This document shows positions 25,845 through 33,731 of a DNA stretch of 64,000 nucleotides, in pieces. The stretch comes from Betaproteobacteria bacterium (GTDB lineage Bacteria > Pseudomonadota > Gammaproteobacteria > Burkholderiales > JAEUOS01). Location of the stretch: assembly GCA_028292405.1 (NCBI GenBank), contig JAQGMJ010000028.1:1-64000 (forward strand), in the 5' to 3' direction. The number at the start of each line of letters is the position of its first letter. Positions within the stretch are counted from its first letter, which is position 1. The notes under the pieces were generated by a model. It searched no databases. It saw nothing but the letters and a program-made list of their open reading frames with translations, and had not been told where the DNA came from. The position numbers and the translations under genes are program-made.

Positions 25845-27641
25845 ATGTTCAGTTTCGGCCTGCGCGCCAAGTTGTTTGTCGCGGTGTTGCCCGTGTTCGC
25901 GATCCCGGTCGTGGGCCTGGGGTATGTACGCGAGATGGAGGCGCTGCTAAAGCAGCAGCAGGAGCAGAACCTGATCACCGCGGCGCGCACCATCGCCACC
26001 GCGCTGCACGACCGCCCTTCCCTGCTGCGCCTGCGGCCGCAGGACCCGGCGCTGAAAAAAGACCGGCAGGAAGCGATCAACGCTTTCGGCGGCGAAGGCG
26101 CGGCGGCCGGCGGCGCAACGGCGGTGGCGCAAAACGGCGTTGCCAGCGGCGGGGCGGCGGTGGCGGGCGATGCGAGCGTCGCCTCTGATGGCGCGGCAAC
26201 CGACGCGCCGGTGGTGGTCTCGCCGATCACCCGGCCGGTGCAGGTGCCGATGACGGTGCTGGCGCCGGATCCGCCCCCGGCCACCGACGAGGTGAGCCGC
26301 ATTATCTCCGGCCTGAACCGCGCCAAGAGCCGCATCTGGGTGCTGGACAAGAAGCACCAGCTGCTGGCGCTGGCCGGCAGCCTGAAGGCCGCGCCCGATA
26401 CCGACAAGACCGTGGACACCAAGCCGGCACCGCCTTCGTTCTGGGAGCGCGCCGAGAACCTGCTGCTGCGCCCGCTGTATTCACGCCTGCTGACCCTGCC
26501 GACGGAGGACTTCGACGACGCCCTGCCGGAAGATGCCATCACCAACGGCGCGGAGGTGGAAAGCGCGCTCTCCGGCATTCCGGCGACGCGGCGCCGCGCC
26601 ACGCTGGACAATCGCGCGGTGATTTTGTCGGCGGCGCATCCGATCTGGGCCGACGACGACGTGGTGGCGGCGGTGGTAGTGGAAGAGACCACCAACGCGG
26701 TGCAGTCCTTCACCACGCGGGCGCTGGAAAAACTGATCACCGGCACCCTGCTGACCTTCCTGCTGGCTTCGGTGACAGTGCTGGCTTTCGCCTCGCGCAT
26801 CGCCGGGCGCATCAGCCGCCTGCGCAACGAGGCGGAAGCGGCGATCGACGCCAACGGCCGGGTGCGCAAGATCGTCGCCGGCTCGCGCGCGCGCGACGAG
26901 ATCGGCGACCTGTCACGCAGCTATTCGCAATTGCTGGAGCGCCTGGCGCAGTATCACGATTACCTGGAGCAGCTCGGCTCGCGCCTGTCGCACGAGTTCC
27001 GTACGCCGATCGCGGTGGTGCGCTCTTCGCTGGAGAATTTGCAGATGCAGGGGCTGCCGGAAGAGTCGGCGGTGTATGTGCAGCGCGCCGAGCAAGGCAT
27101 CTCGCGGCTCTCGGCGATGCTCTCGCGCATGAGCGAGGCGCGGCGCATCGAGGCGGCGCTGCGCGAGGGCGAGCGGGTGGACTACGATCCGCGAGAGGTG
27201 GTGCAGGGGTCGGTGGAGGGCTATCGCGCCGCTTACCCGGGCAGCGTCTTCCGTACCGCCCCGGATGCGGGCGAGATGCGTATTTCCGGCTCGCCCGAGC
27301 TGCTGGCCCAGGGGCTGGACAAGCTGGTGGCCAACGCGGTGAGCTTCACGGCCGAGGGCTCGCCGATCGGTATCGCCCTGCGGCAGGAGGATGCCTTTGC
27401 GGTGATCGAAGTGGAAAACACCGGGCCGCTGCTGCCACAGGCGCATAGCGCGCGCCTGTTCGATTCGATGGTGAGCTTGCGCGACTCGCAGGCCGGCGCC
27501 GAGCCGCACCTGGGGCTGGGGCTGTTCATCGTGCGCCTGGTGGCGGAGTTCCACAACGGCAGCGCGGATGCACGCAACCGGCCCGACGGCACCGGGGTGA
27601 TCATGCGCCTGAGGTTACCGCTGAAGCTCGGGGCGGCCTGA
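25845..27641 (+). CDS. Sensor histidine kinase of the 'dedicated sortase system' type (PdsS-like)
   Basis: A 598-residue membrane kinase, partner of the regulator just upstream. It has TM1 at ~8-26, a long periplasmic region, TM2 near 300-320, HAMP, then the phospho-acceptor His383 in SHEFRTP and an ATPase domain to the end (GLGLFIVRLVAEFH). The start GLRAKLFVAVLPVFAIPV and the AARTIATALHDRPSLL segment fit the TIGR03785 group. Residues ~82-130 are an Ala/Gly/Val-rich low-complexity insert. No sortase or sortase substrate is nearby, so the signal and target are unknown. Confidence 0.85.
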   Translation: MFSFGLRAKLFVAVLPVFAIPVVGLGYVREMEALLKQQQEQNLITAARTIATALHDRPSLLRLRPQDPALKKDRQEAINAFGGEGAAAGGATAVAQNGVASGGAAVAGDASVASDGAATDAPVVVSPITRPVQVPMTVLAPDPPPATDEVSRIISGLNRAKSRIWVLDKKHQLLALAGSLKAAPDTDKTVDTKPAPPSFWERAENLLLRPLYSRLLTLPTEDFDDALPEDAITNGAEVESALSGIPATRRRATLDNRAVILSAAHPIWADDDVVAAVVVEETTNAVQSFTTRALEKLITGTLLTFLLASVTVLAFASRIAGRISRLRNEAEAAIDANGRVRKIVAGSRARDEIGDLSRSYSQLLERLAQYHDYLEQLGSRLSHEFRTPIAVVRSSLENLQMQGLPEESAVYVQRAEQGISRLSAMLSRMSEARRIEAALREGERVDYDPREVVQGSVEGYRAAYPGSVFRTAPDAGEMRISGSPELLAQGLDKLVANAVSFTAEGSPIGIALRQEDAFAVIEVENTGPLLPQAHSARLFDSMVSLRDSQAGAEPHLGLGLFIVRLVAEFHNGSADARNRPDGTGVIMRLRLPLKLGAA

Positions 27642-27662
27642 TCCGCCAGGAACCGCGGCCGG

Positions 27663-28397
27663 CTATTCCAGCCGCACGTGGTATTGGAAGCGGTCGGCGC
27701 GCCCGGTGGCGCGGCGGTATTCGACCGGGCGCTTTTCGAAGGTAAAGGCGGTGCGCTCCAGGCGGATCACCGCGCTGCCGGCCTTCACCCGCAGCAGGCG
27801 CGTCTCCTGCGCCTTGACGATGTCGGCGCGCAGGTATTCGTCGGCGGAAACGATGTAGATGCCGAAGTCGTCGCGCAGCGCGTCGTACAGGGGATAGGCG
27901 CGAAAGTCGGTGTTTGCTATGCGCGCCCAGACCGCGGGCTGGAAATACGAGTCGACCAGCAGGAAGGGCTCGCCATCGTGGATGCGCAGGCGCCGCACGT
28001 GCCCGACGTCGGTGCCACGCTCGACACCCAGAGCTGCCGCGATGCGCGCGTCTGCCTTGCGCGAGCCGGTGCGCAGCACTTCGTTCTGCGGCGACAGGCG
28101 CGGCTCGTCGCCGATGCCCTCGTAGCGAAAGTAGCGCTCCAGGCTGTTGAACGACGGGCCGAGCACGAAGGTGCCGCGGCCTGCCTGCGGATACAGCAGG
28201 CCGTGCTTGACCAGCTCGCTCACCGCCGCGCGCAGGGTGCCGCGACTCGCGCCGAATTCCTTTTCCAGTTGCTTCTCGGGCGGGATCTGGTCGCCCGGGC
28301 GCCAGGCGCCGCTGCGGATGCGCTTTTCCAGCACTGCGGCGACGTCGCGGTACAGCGGCGCGCTGGTGCGCACGAATCCTTTTTGTAGCTCTCCCAA
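27663..28397 (-). CDS. GntR family regulator, UTRA (HutC) type
   Basis: A 244-residue repressor with an N-terminal winged helix (LYRDVAAVLEKRIRSGAWRPG, then SRGTLRAAVSEL) and a UTRA effector domain (~90-240) containing RLRIHDGEPFLLVDSYF. The start is TTG at 28397 with GGAG at 8 bases; a GTG at 28373 after AAAAAGGATTC is equally plausible. It ends the operon Bug (30321)-TauD (29294)-GntR on the minus strand. A GTCTATAC-centred inverted repeat before that operon fits the usual site of this subfamily, suggesting autoregulation. Confidence 0.88.
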   Translation of the reverse strand: MGELQKGFVRTSAPLYRDVAAVLEKRIRSGAWRPGDQIPPEKQLEKEFGASRGTLRAAVSELVKHGLLYPQAGRGTFVLGPSFNSLERYFRYEGIGDEPRLSPQNEVLRTGSRKADARIAAALGVERGTDVGHVRRLRIHDGEPFLLVDSYFQPAVWARIANTDFRAYPLYDALRDDFGIYIVSADEYLRADIVKAQETRLLRVKAGSAVIRLERTAFTFEKRPVEYRRATGRADRFQYHVRLE

Positions 28398-28469
28398 CGC
28401 GCTGCTCCGGTAAATCCTGAATAGGTGAATCGTAGTCGAAAGCGGCGCGCTTAAAGACAGATAGCTGCT

Positions 28470-29294
28470 TCAGGCATCCATGATGGTGCAGCGCCAGTGC
28501 ACCCGTTTTTCCTCGATCGGATAGCCGCCGGTGGCCGAGTGGATGGTGCAGCGGTTGTCCCACACCACCAGGTCGCCCTTTTGCCACTTATGCCGGTAGT
28601 CCGCCTGCGGTGCCACCAGGTGGCCGGTCAACTCCTCGATCAGCGCGTCGCTTTCGGCTTCAGGCAGATCGGCGATTTTCTGGATGTGGAAGGGATTGAA
28701 GTACAGCGACTTGCGGCCGGTCTCGGGGTGCACGCGCACCAGCGCATAGCGCGTCGGCGGCCGTGCCTGGTCTTCCGGCTCCAGCAGATCGACGCCGATG
28801 CGTTTGCGGCCACCGTAGACATAATTCGCATCTAGCCCGGCGATGCGCTGCTTCAGCGCATCGGGCAAGGCGTCGTAGGCCATGTACATATTGGAGAACA
28901 GCGTGTCGCCGCCGTAGGAGGGAATCTCCAGGCCGTAGAGCTGGGTCGCTTTGCAGGGCTCGTCGTCCCACGGGCCGTCGGTATGCCAGCTGACGCCGCG
29001 GTTGTAGACCGAGTCGTTCTTGGTGCCATCGGCCTTTTTGGTGCCCACGCCCATCACGGTGAGCTCCGGGTATTCCTGGTGACGCGACTTGCGCACGCGG
29101 TGCGGCTTGACGCGGCCGAAACGCCGGCCGAAGTCGAGGAACTGCCCGATCTCCAGGTGCTGCCCCCTCACCACCAGCACGGAGTGGGCCAGCCAGGCCT
29201 GGTAGAGCCTGTCCCATTCCTGCGCGCTCATGCCGCACACATCGACCTCGGTGGCGATGACGCCCACGCCGGGCGCCGGCTGTTCCAGCTTCAT
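28470..29294 (-). CDS. TauD/TfdA family Fe(II)/2-oxoglutarate dioxygenase
   Basis: A 274-residue non-heme iron dioxygenase. The metal triad is visible: His104 and Asp106 in SWHTDGPW and His252 in NRCTIHSATGG; Arg264, 12 residues later, should bind 2-oxoglutarate. TauD relatives release sulfite from taurine or open ether and phenoxy substrates, while others hydroxylate amino acids. The ATG at 29294 has AGGAGAATCGAAC before it. It lies between a Bug receptor gene (46-bp gap) and a GntR regulator gene, so the substrate is probably imported with help from that receptor and also induces the operon. Confidence 0.9.
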   Translation of the reverse strand: MKLEQPAPGVGVIATEVDVCGMSAQEWDRLYQAWLAHSVLVVRGQHLEIGQFLDFGRRFGRVKPHRVRKSRHQEYPELTVMGVGTKKADGTKNDSVYNRGVSWHTDGPWDDEPCKATQLYGLEIPSYGGDTLFSNMYMAYDALPDALKQRIAGLDANYVYGGRKRIGVDLLEPEDQARPPTRYALVRVHPETGRKSLYFNPFHIQKIADLPEAESDALIEELTGHLVAPQADYRHKWQKGDLVVWDNRCTIHSATGGYPIEEKRVHWRCTIMDA

Positions 29295-29340
29295 GTTCGA
29301 TTCTCCTGTGATCGGTTTGTTCGTACTCCGGGCCGCACCG

Positions 29341-30321
29341 CTACTGCGGCTCGATGCCCGCCTTCTGGATGATCGGCGTCCACAGGCCGACCTGGTCGGC
29401 CACTTCCTTGCGCAGCGCCTCCGGCGTGGCAAGTTTTGGATCGAACACCAGGGTTTCCATCTTCGCCAGCGAGGAGGCGGTGCCCGGGTCCCTGGTCGCC
29501 GCCTGCAGCGCGGTGGAAAGGCGATCCACCACCGGCTTGGGCGTGCCGGCGGGCGCATACAAGCCGAACCAGGCGGTGACGTTGACCTCGCCCATGCCGA
29601 CCTCGGCGGAGGTCGGCACGTTGGGCAGGCTGTCGAGACGCTTCGCCGAGGTGACGAAATAGGCTTTCACCGTGCCGGCCTGGATGGTCTGGATCAAGGT
29701 ACCGGCGGTAACGTCGCAAAACAGGTCGATGCGCCCACCGGCGACGTCGAGCATCGCCGGGGCGGAGCCCTTGTACTGCACCATCGTCGCCTTCAGGCCG
29801 GTGGCTTTTTCGAACAGCAGGGCGCAGAGGTGGGTGGCGCTGCCGGAGCCGGAAGAGGCGAAGGTGATCTTGTCGCCGCGCTCTTTCACATAGGCCTGCA
29901 ACTCTTTCGCGTTGTTCGCCGGCACGTTCTTGCCGCCGACCAGCACCATCGGCGTCTCAGCAAACAGGCCGATCGGCTCGAAGCTTCTGACCGGGTCGAA
30001 CTGTGGATTCTTGTACAGCGCCGGTGAAGTCACCAGGCCGACGTGATGCGACAGCAGGGTATATCCGTCCGGCGCCGCCTGGGCAACATAGCGCGAGCCC
30101 AGCACTCCGCCGGAGCCGGCGACGTTTTGCACGATCACCTGCTGGCCGAGGTTCTTGCGCAAGGCGTCGGCGAGGATGCGCGTCACCACGTCGCTGCCGC
30201 CGCCGGCCGCATAGGGCGTGACCACGGTGACCACCTTCTTGCGCGGATAGTCGTCCTGCGCGATGGCCAGTCCGCCAATAACCGCGAGGGCCAAGCCCAG
30301 CGCCGATGCTAGCTTTTTCAT
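29341..30321 (-). CDS. Bug/TctC-family receptor in the TauD operon
   Basis: A 326-residue periplasmic receptor with a short signal peptide ending GGLAIAQD. Motifs: TPYAAGGGSDVV, VIVQNVAGSGG, ADGYTLL-like PDGYTLL and MVQYKGSAPAMLDVAGG. Two mature cysteines (THLCALL, DLFCDV) are unusual for the family and could form a disulfide. The ATG follows GGAGACAATCG. First gene of the Bug-TauD-GntR unit, preceded by a candidate operator at 30379-30396. Confidence 0.9.
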   Translation of the reverse strand: MKKLASALGLALAVIGGLAIAQDDYPRKKVVTVVTPYAAGGGSDVVTRILADALRKNLGQQVIVQNVAGSGGVLGSRYVAQAAPDGYTLLSHHVGLVTSPALYKNPQFDPVRSFEPIGLFAETPMVLVGGKNVPANNAKELQAYVKERGDKITFASSGSGSATHLCALLFEKATGLKATMVQYKGSAPAMLDVAGGRIDLFCDVTAGTLIQTIQAGTVKAYFVTSAKRLDSLPNVPTSAEVGMGEVNVTAWFGLYAPAGTPKPVVDRLSTALQAATRDPGTASSLAKMETLVFDPKLATPEALRKEVADQVGLWTPIIQKAGIEPQ

Positions 30322-30378
30322 CGATTGTCTCCGTCCACTTTTTATTTACTGCGTCGCCGATGTTAGTCGCCTGTCATC

Positions 30379-30396
30379 CAAATGTCTATACGTTTG
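30379..30396. promoter_or_regulatory. Candidate operator for the UTRA-type GntR regulator
   Basis: CAAATGTCTATACGTTTG is symmetric at 14 of 18 positions and contains the core GTCTATAC, close to the GTCTAGAC-like sites of HutC/UTRA regulators. It lies 58 bases upstream of the Bug gene that heads the operon ending with the GntR gene. Confidence 0.5.
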
Positions 30397-30442
30397 AATA
30401 TTTTGCACGGCAACAATCGCCGGCCGGAGAACCGGCACCGCC

Positions 30443-31402
30443 CTACTCCAGCGTGATGTTGAGCGTGCGCAGGGTCTGCTCCCAGCGCGCGGCGTCCTGA
30501 CTGACGAAGGTGGCGAACTGCCCCGGCGCCAGCGGCATCGGCGACAGGCCCTGCTGGCGGAACTGCGGGTCGGTGTCGGGATTGGAGACGGCCTTGATCA
30601 CCTCCGCGTTCAGCCTGTCGACAATCGGCCTGGGCGTGCCGGCGGGGGCGAACATGGCGAACCACCCGAGCTGCGACATCGCCGGCAGCCCGGTTTCCTT
30701 CAGCGTCGGCACCTCCGGCAACAGGGGAAAGCGCGCCTCGGAAGTCACCGCCATCGCCTTCAGCTTGCCGCCGCGCACCTGCGGCAGCGCGGTGTTGGCG
30801 GCGTCGAGAAAGATCTGCACCTGGCCGGAGAGCAGGTCGAGCAGGCCGGGCGCGGCGCCGCGGTAATGCACCGGCACGATTTTGATGCCGGCGGCGGCGG
30901 CGAAGCGTTCGGTGAGCAAATGGGTGACGCCGCCCGGCCCAAGGGAGACGGCGTTGAGCTTGCCGGGATTCTTTTTCGCGTAGTCGATCAACTCGACAAT
31001 GTTCGCGGCAGGCACGTTCGGATTCATCGTCAACACGTAGGGGTAGCTGCCGATGCCGGCCACCGGCACGAAGTCCGCGACCTTGTAGCTCGGCGCTTTG
31101 GTGATCAGCACGTTGACCGGCATCACGTTGCCCGACACCAGCAGGGTGTAGCCGTCGGGCGTGGCGCGCGCGGCGGCGCCGGTGCCTATCATGGTGTTGC
31201 CGCCACTCTGATTTTCGACGAATACGGACTGGTTAAGCGCGATGGTGAGTTTGGCCGCCACCAGGCGCCCCATCTGGTCGGCGCCGCCACCGGGGGGATA
31301 GGGGACGATGATGCGAATCGGCTTGGCCGGCCAGCTTTGCGCGCCGGCGCAGGTGACGAACAGGCAAAGCACGCAGGCGGCGAGGCATCGGTAAAAGCGC
31401 AT
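30443..31402 (-). CDS. Bug/TctC-family receptor upstream of the TauD operon
   Basis: A 319-residue receptor with a signal peptide MRFYRCLAACVLCLFVTCAG ending at GAQS. Motifs are IIVPYPPGGGADQMGR, VFVENQSGGNT and HYRGAAPGLLDLLSGQ. The ATG at 31402 follows CGGAGACAAACCGC. It is divergent from another Bug gene at 31628; three 13-bp iterons lie 39-77 bases before its start. Downstream, 121 bases and a putative operator separate it from the next Bug gene, so it may be an independent unit. Confidence 0.9.
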   Translation of the reverse strand: MRFYRCLAACVLCLFVTCAGAQSWPAKPIRIIVPYPPGGGADQMGRLVAAKLTIALNQSVFVENQSGGNTMIGTGAAARATPDGYTLLVSGNVMPVNVLITKAPSYKVADFVPVAGIGSYPYVLTMNPNVPAANIVELIDYAKKNPGKLNAVSLGPGGVTHLLTERFAAAAGIKIVPVHYRGAAPGLLDLLSGQVQIFLDAANTALPQVRGGKLKAMAVTSEARFPLLPEVPTLKETGLPAMSQLGWFAMFAPAGTPRPIVDRLNAEVIKAVSNPDTDPQFRQQGLSPMPLAPGQFATFVSQDAARWEQTLRTLNITLE

Positions 31403-31440
31403 GCGGTTTGTCTCCGGTGGTCGGCTCGCGCGGGTTGGCA

Positions 31441-31479
31441 CATTTATCAGGCACGTTTATCAGGCATGCTTATCAGCCA
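31441..31479. repeat. Three tandem 13-bp iterons in a divergent promoter region
   Basis: CATTTATCAGGCA (31441-31453), CGTTTATCAGGCA (31454-31466) and TGCTTATCAGCCA (31467-31479) form a head-to-tail array with the core TTATCAGSCA conserved. The 13-bp period is more than one helical turn. It lies in the 225-bp spacer between two divergent Bug genes and is most likely a cooperative regulator site. Confidence 0.75.
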
Positions 31480-31627
31480 AGTTAGATGCGTATGCTGTCG
31501 CGGCGAGGCCGGTGTCGATAATATCCTGCCCCGTTTGCAGATATAAAAAATCGGCGCGATTAGCACGCCGTAATGCCGCGTCGAGCGCCCTGCCCCATTC
31601 CCGAACCCACGACTGGAAAGAGCGCCT

Positions 31628-32605
31628 GTGACCCTCCGCCCCCTGATCCACCTTGCCGCCTGCTGCGGCCTCGCCCTGCTGTGCGGCGCGCCCGCGCTGG
31701 CGCAATCGAACTACCCGAGCCGGCCGATTCATTTCATCGTGCCCTTCCCGCCCGGCGGCGGCGCCGAGTCCACCGCGCGCATCATCGCCATCAAGCTTTC
31801 CGAGTCGGTGAACCAGCCGGTAGTGGTGGAAACCCGTGCCGGCGCCGGCGGCAACATCGGCACCGAGACGGTGGTCAACGCCGCGCCGGACGGCTATACC
31901 ATCCTGCTCAACACCAACGGCAGCGCGGCCCAGCCGCACTTGCAAAAACTGAGCTGGGACCCGATCCGCGACCTGGCGCCGATCAGCCTGGTGGCCACCT
32001 ATTCGCTGGTGATCGCCGCCCATCCCTCGACGCCGGGCAAGACGCTGGCGGAGATGGTCGCCTACGCGAAGGCCAACCCGGGCAAGCTTACCTACGGTTC
32101 CTCCGGCACTGGCGGGCCGCTGCACCTGGGGGCGGAAATGTTCAAGAAGGCGGCGGGGGTCGACATCCTGCACGTGCCTTACAAGGGCAACGCGCCGGCG
32201 ACCCTGGCCATTCTCAGCGGCGAGGTCAACCTGACCTTCGACAGCCTGGTCGGCCCGCTGCCGAACATTCGCGCCGGCAAGCTGCGCGCGCTGGCCACCA
32301 CCGGCACCAAGCGCGCGACCATGCTGCCGGAAGTGCCCACGGTGATCGAGACCGGCATCGCCAATTTCTCCTACGAATCGTGGAACGGCATTTCCGCGCC
32401 GGCGGCGACGCCGAAGGAAATCGTGCAGCGCCTGAATGCCGAAGTCGTGCGCATCGTCGCCATGCCGGAAGTGCGCAGGCAGCTTGGCGGCCTGGGCTAC
32501 GAGCCGGTGAGCACGACCACGGCGCAGTTCGCCGAACGCATCGCCGCTGAATACCAGCGCTATGGCCGGGTGATCAAGGAACTGAATCTGAAACCGGATC
32601 AGTGA
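31628..32605 (+). CDS. Bug/TctC-family receptor, convergent with lysR
   Basis: A 325-residue receptor starting with GTG (AAAGAG upstream). The signal peptide ends at PALAQS. Motifs: FIVPFPPGGGAEST with Glu where most members have Asp, VVETRAGAGGNIGTE and HVPYKGNAPATLAILSG. Its stop codon region overlaps the end of the convergent LysR gene by seven bases, so the two messages are complementary at their 3' ends. Confidence 0.9.
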   Translation: MTLRPLIHLAACCGLALLCGAPALAQSNYPSRPIHFIVPFPPGGGAESTARIIAIKLSESVNQPVVVETRAGAGGNIGTETVVNAAPDGYTILLNTNGSAAQPHLQKLSWDPIRDLAPISLVATYSLVIAAHPSTPGKTLAEMVAYAKANPGKLTYGSSGTGGPLHLGAEMFKKAAGVDILHVPYKGNAPATLAILSGEVNLTFDSLVGPLPNIRAGKLRALATTGTKRATMLPEVPTVIETGIANFSYESWNGISAPAATPKEIVQRLNAEVVRIVAMPEVRRQLGGLGYEPVSTTTAQFAERIAAEYQRYGRVIKELNLKPDQ

Positions 32606-33567
32606 GCTGTCGCACGGCGTGCCGGCGCATGCTTCTTCCCGGCCGGCACCGGAACGCCGGCCATGCCCGACATTTGCTTCGCTGCCTCGCGCATCAGCTC
32701 TGCCACTACCCGATGCGCCAGCGAAGTGGCGACGCGCTTGTGGCTGCTCAGCGTGACCACGCGCGGCAACACCGGTTCGACGATGCGCGCGGCCTGCAGG
32801 CGCCGCGCCGCGAGTGCCTCGGCAATCGCGAAGGGCCCGAGGATGGTGTGGCCACCGCCGCCCATCACCAGTTCGCGCTGCAGGAAAACCGAATCGGCTT
32901 CCGTCGCCACCTGCAGGGCGAAACCCTGCTTGCGGCCGATGTCGTCCAGCGTATCGCGCCAGGCGCTGGGGCGGCAGGGCAGGATCAGCGGCAGGCCGCG
33001 CAGGGCGGCGAAGCGCACGCTGGCGGCGCGCGTGACCGTATCGCCAATCGGGCCGACCAGGTAGGTGTCGGCGCGCACCAGCACCTCGTCTATATCGCGC
33101 AATTCGCGCTCGTAGCGGTAGCCGACGGCGAGATCTACCTTGCCGCCGTCCAGCCATTCATCGAGCTGGCCGCCCTGGCCTTCGCGCACCGACAAGCGCA
33201 CCAGCGGGTAACGCTCGCGCAATTGCGCCGCCACCGAAGTGACCAGCGGATGCAGCACCGAGGGAATCAGCGCGGCGCGTACTTCGCCGATCGGCACGCC
33301 GGAGCCGGTGCGGATGTCGCTCTCCAGCTGGTCGGTCTCGGCCAGCCAGTTGCGCACCCGCGGCAACACCCAGATGCCCAGGTCGGTAAGCGCGACGCCG
33401 CGGCCGTGGCGGGCGAACAGGCGGCCGCCGCACAGCGCCTCCAGTTCGCCCAGCTGGCGGCTGATGTGCGGCTGCGCGGCGTTGCGCGCCTGCGCCACCC
33501 GGGTGATGCTGCCGGCGTCGGCCAGTTCGACAAACAGGCGCCAGGCGGCGGGACGCATCGCTTCCAT
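32599..33567 (-). CDS. LysR family transcriptional regulator
   Basis: A 322-residue regulator with the N-terminal winged helix (FVELADAGSITRVAQARNAAQPHISRQ shortened: SITRVAQARNAAQPHISRQ) and an effector-binding domain of the periplasmic-binding fold from ~95. The start at 33567 is supported by CGGAGGACAAC; a longer frame to 33630 is not. It is divergent from the hydantoinase operon at 33732 and is the likely regulator of it. The C-terminal extension KKHAPARR is basic. Ends seven bases inside the convergent Bug gene. Confidence 0.9.
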   Translation of the reverse strand: MEAMRPAAWRLFVELADAGSITRVAQARNAAQPHISRQLGELEALCGGRLFARHGRGVALTDLGIWVLPRVRNWLAETDQLESDIRTGSGVPIGEVRAALIPSVLHPLVTSVAAQLRERYPLVRLSVREGQGGQLDEWLDGGKVDLAVGYRYERELRDIDEVLVRADTYLVGPIGDTVTRAASVRFAALRGLPLILPCRPSAWRDTLDDIGRKQGFALQVATEADSVFLQRELVMGGGGHTILGPFAIAEALAARRLQAARIVEPVLPRVVTLSSHKRVATSLAHRVVAELMREAAKQMSGMAGVPVPAGKKHAPARRATAH

Positions 33568-33584
33568 GTTGTCCTCCGGATAAT

Positions 33585-33595
33585 TTATTGAATAA
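33585..33595. promoter_or_regulatory. Inverted repeat in the lysR-hydantoinase divergent region
   Basis: TTATTGAATAA is a perfect 5-1-5 inverted repeat with the T-N-A symmetry expected of LysR boxes, 18 bases before the lysR start and within the 164-bp divergent spacer. Short, so it is only a candidate. Confidence 0.35.
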
Positions 33596-33731
33596 CAAAA
33601 CAAGTATACCTGCCCTGCCTTTCCCCTCATTTACGGCATGCCTGCGCGCGCCTATACTGCCCTCCTCCCTCGCGCCCGTTTTTATCCGCTTTTTACTTTT
33701 CCGGCGCACCGCACCCAGTGAAGAATCGCCC

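Noticed and set aside
31441..31479. CRISPR-like or replication-origin repeats
   Set aside because: Units are contiguous without spacers, and no cas, rep or DnaA-box cluster is nearby.
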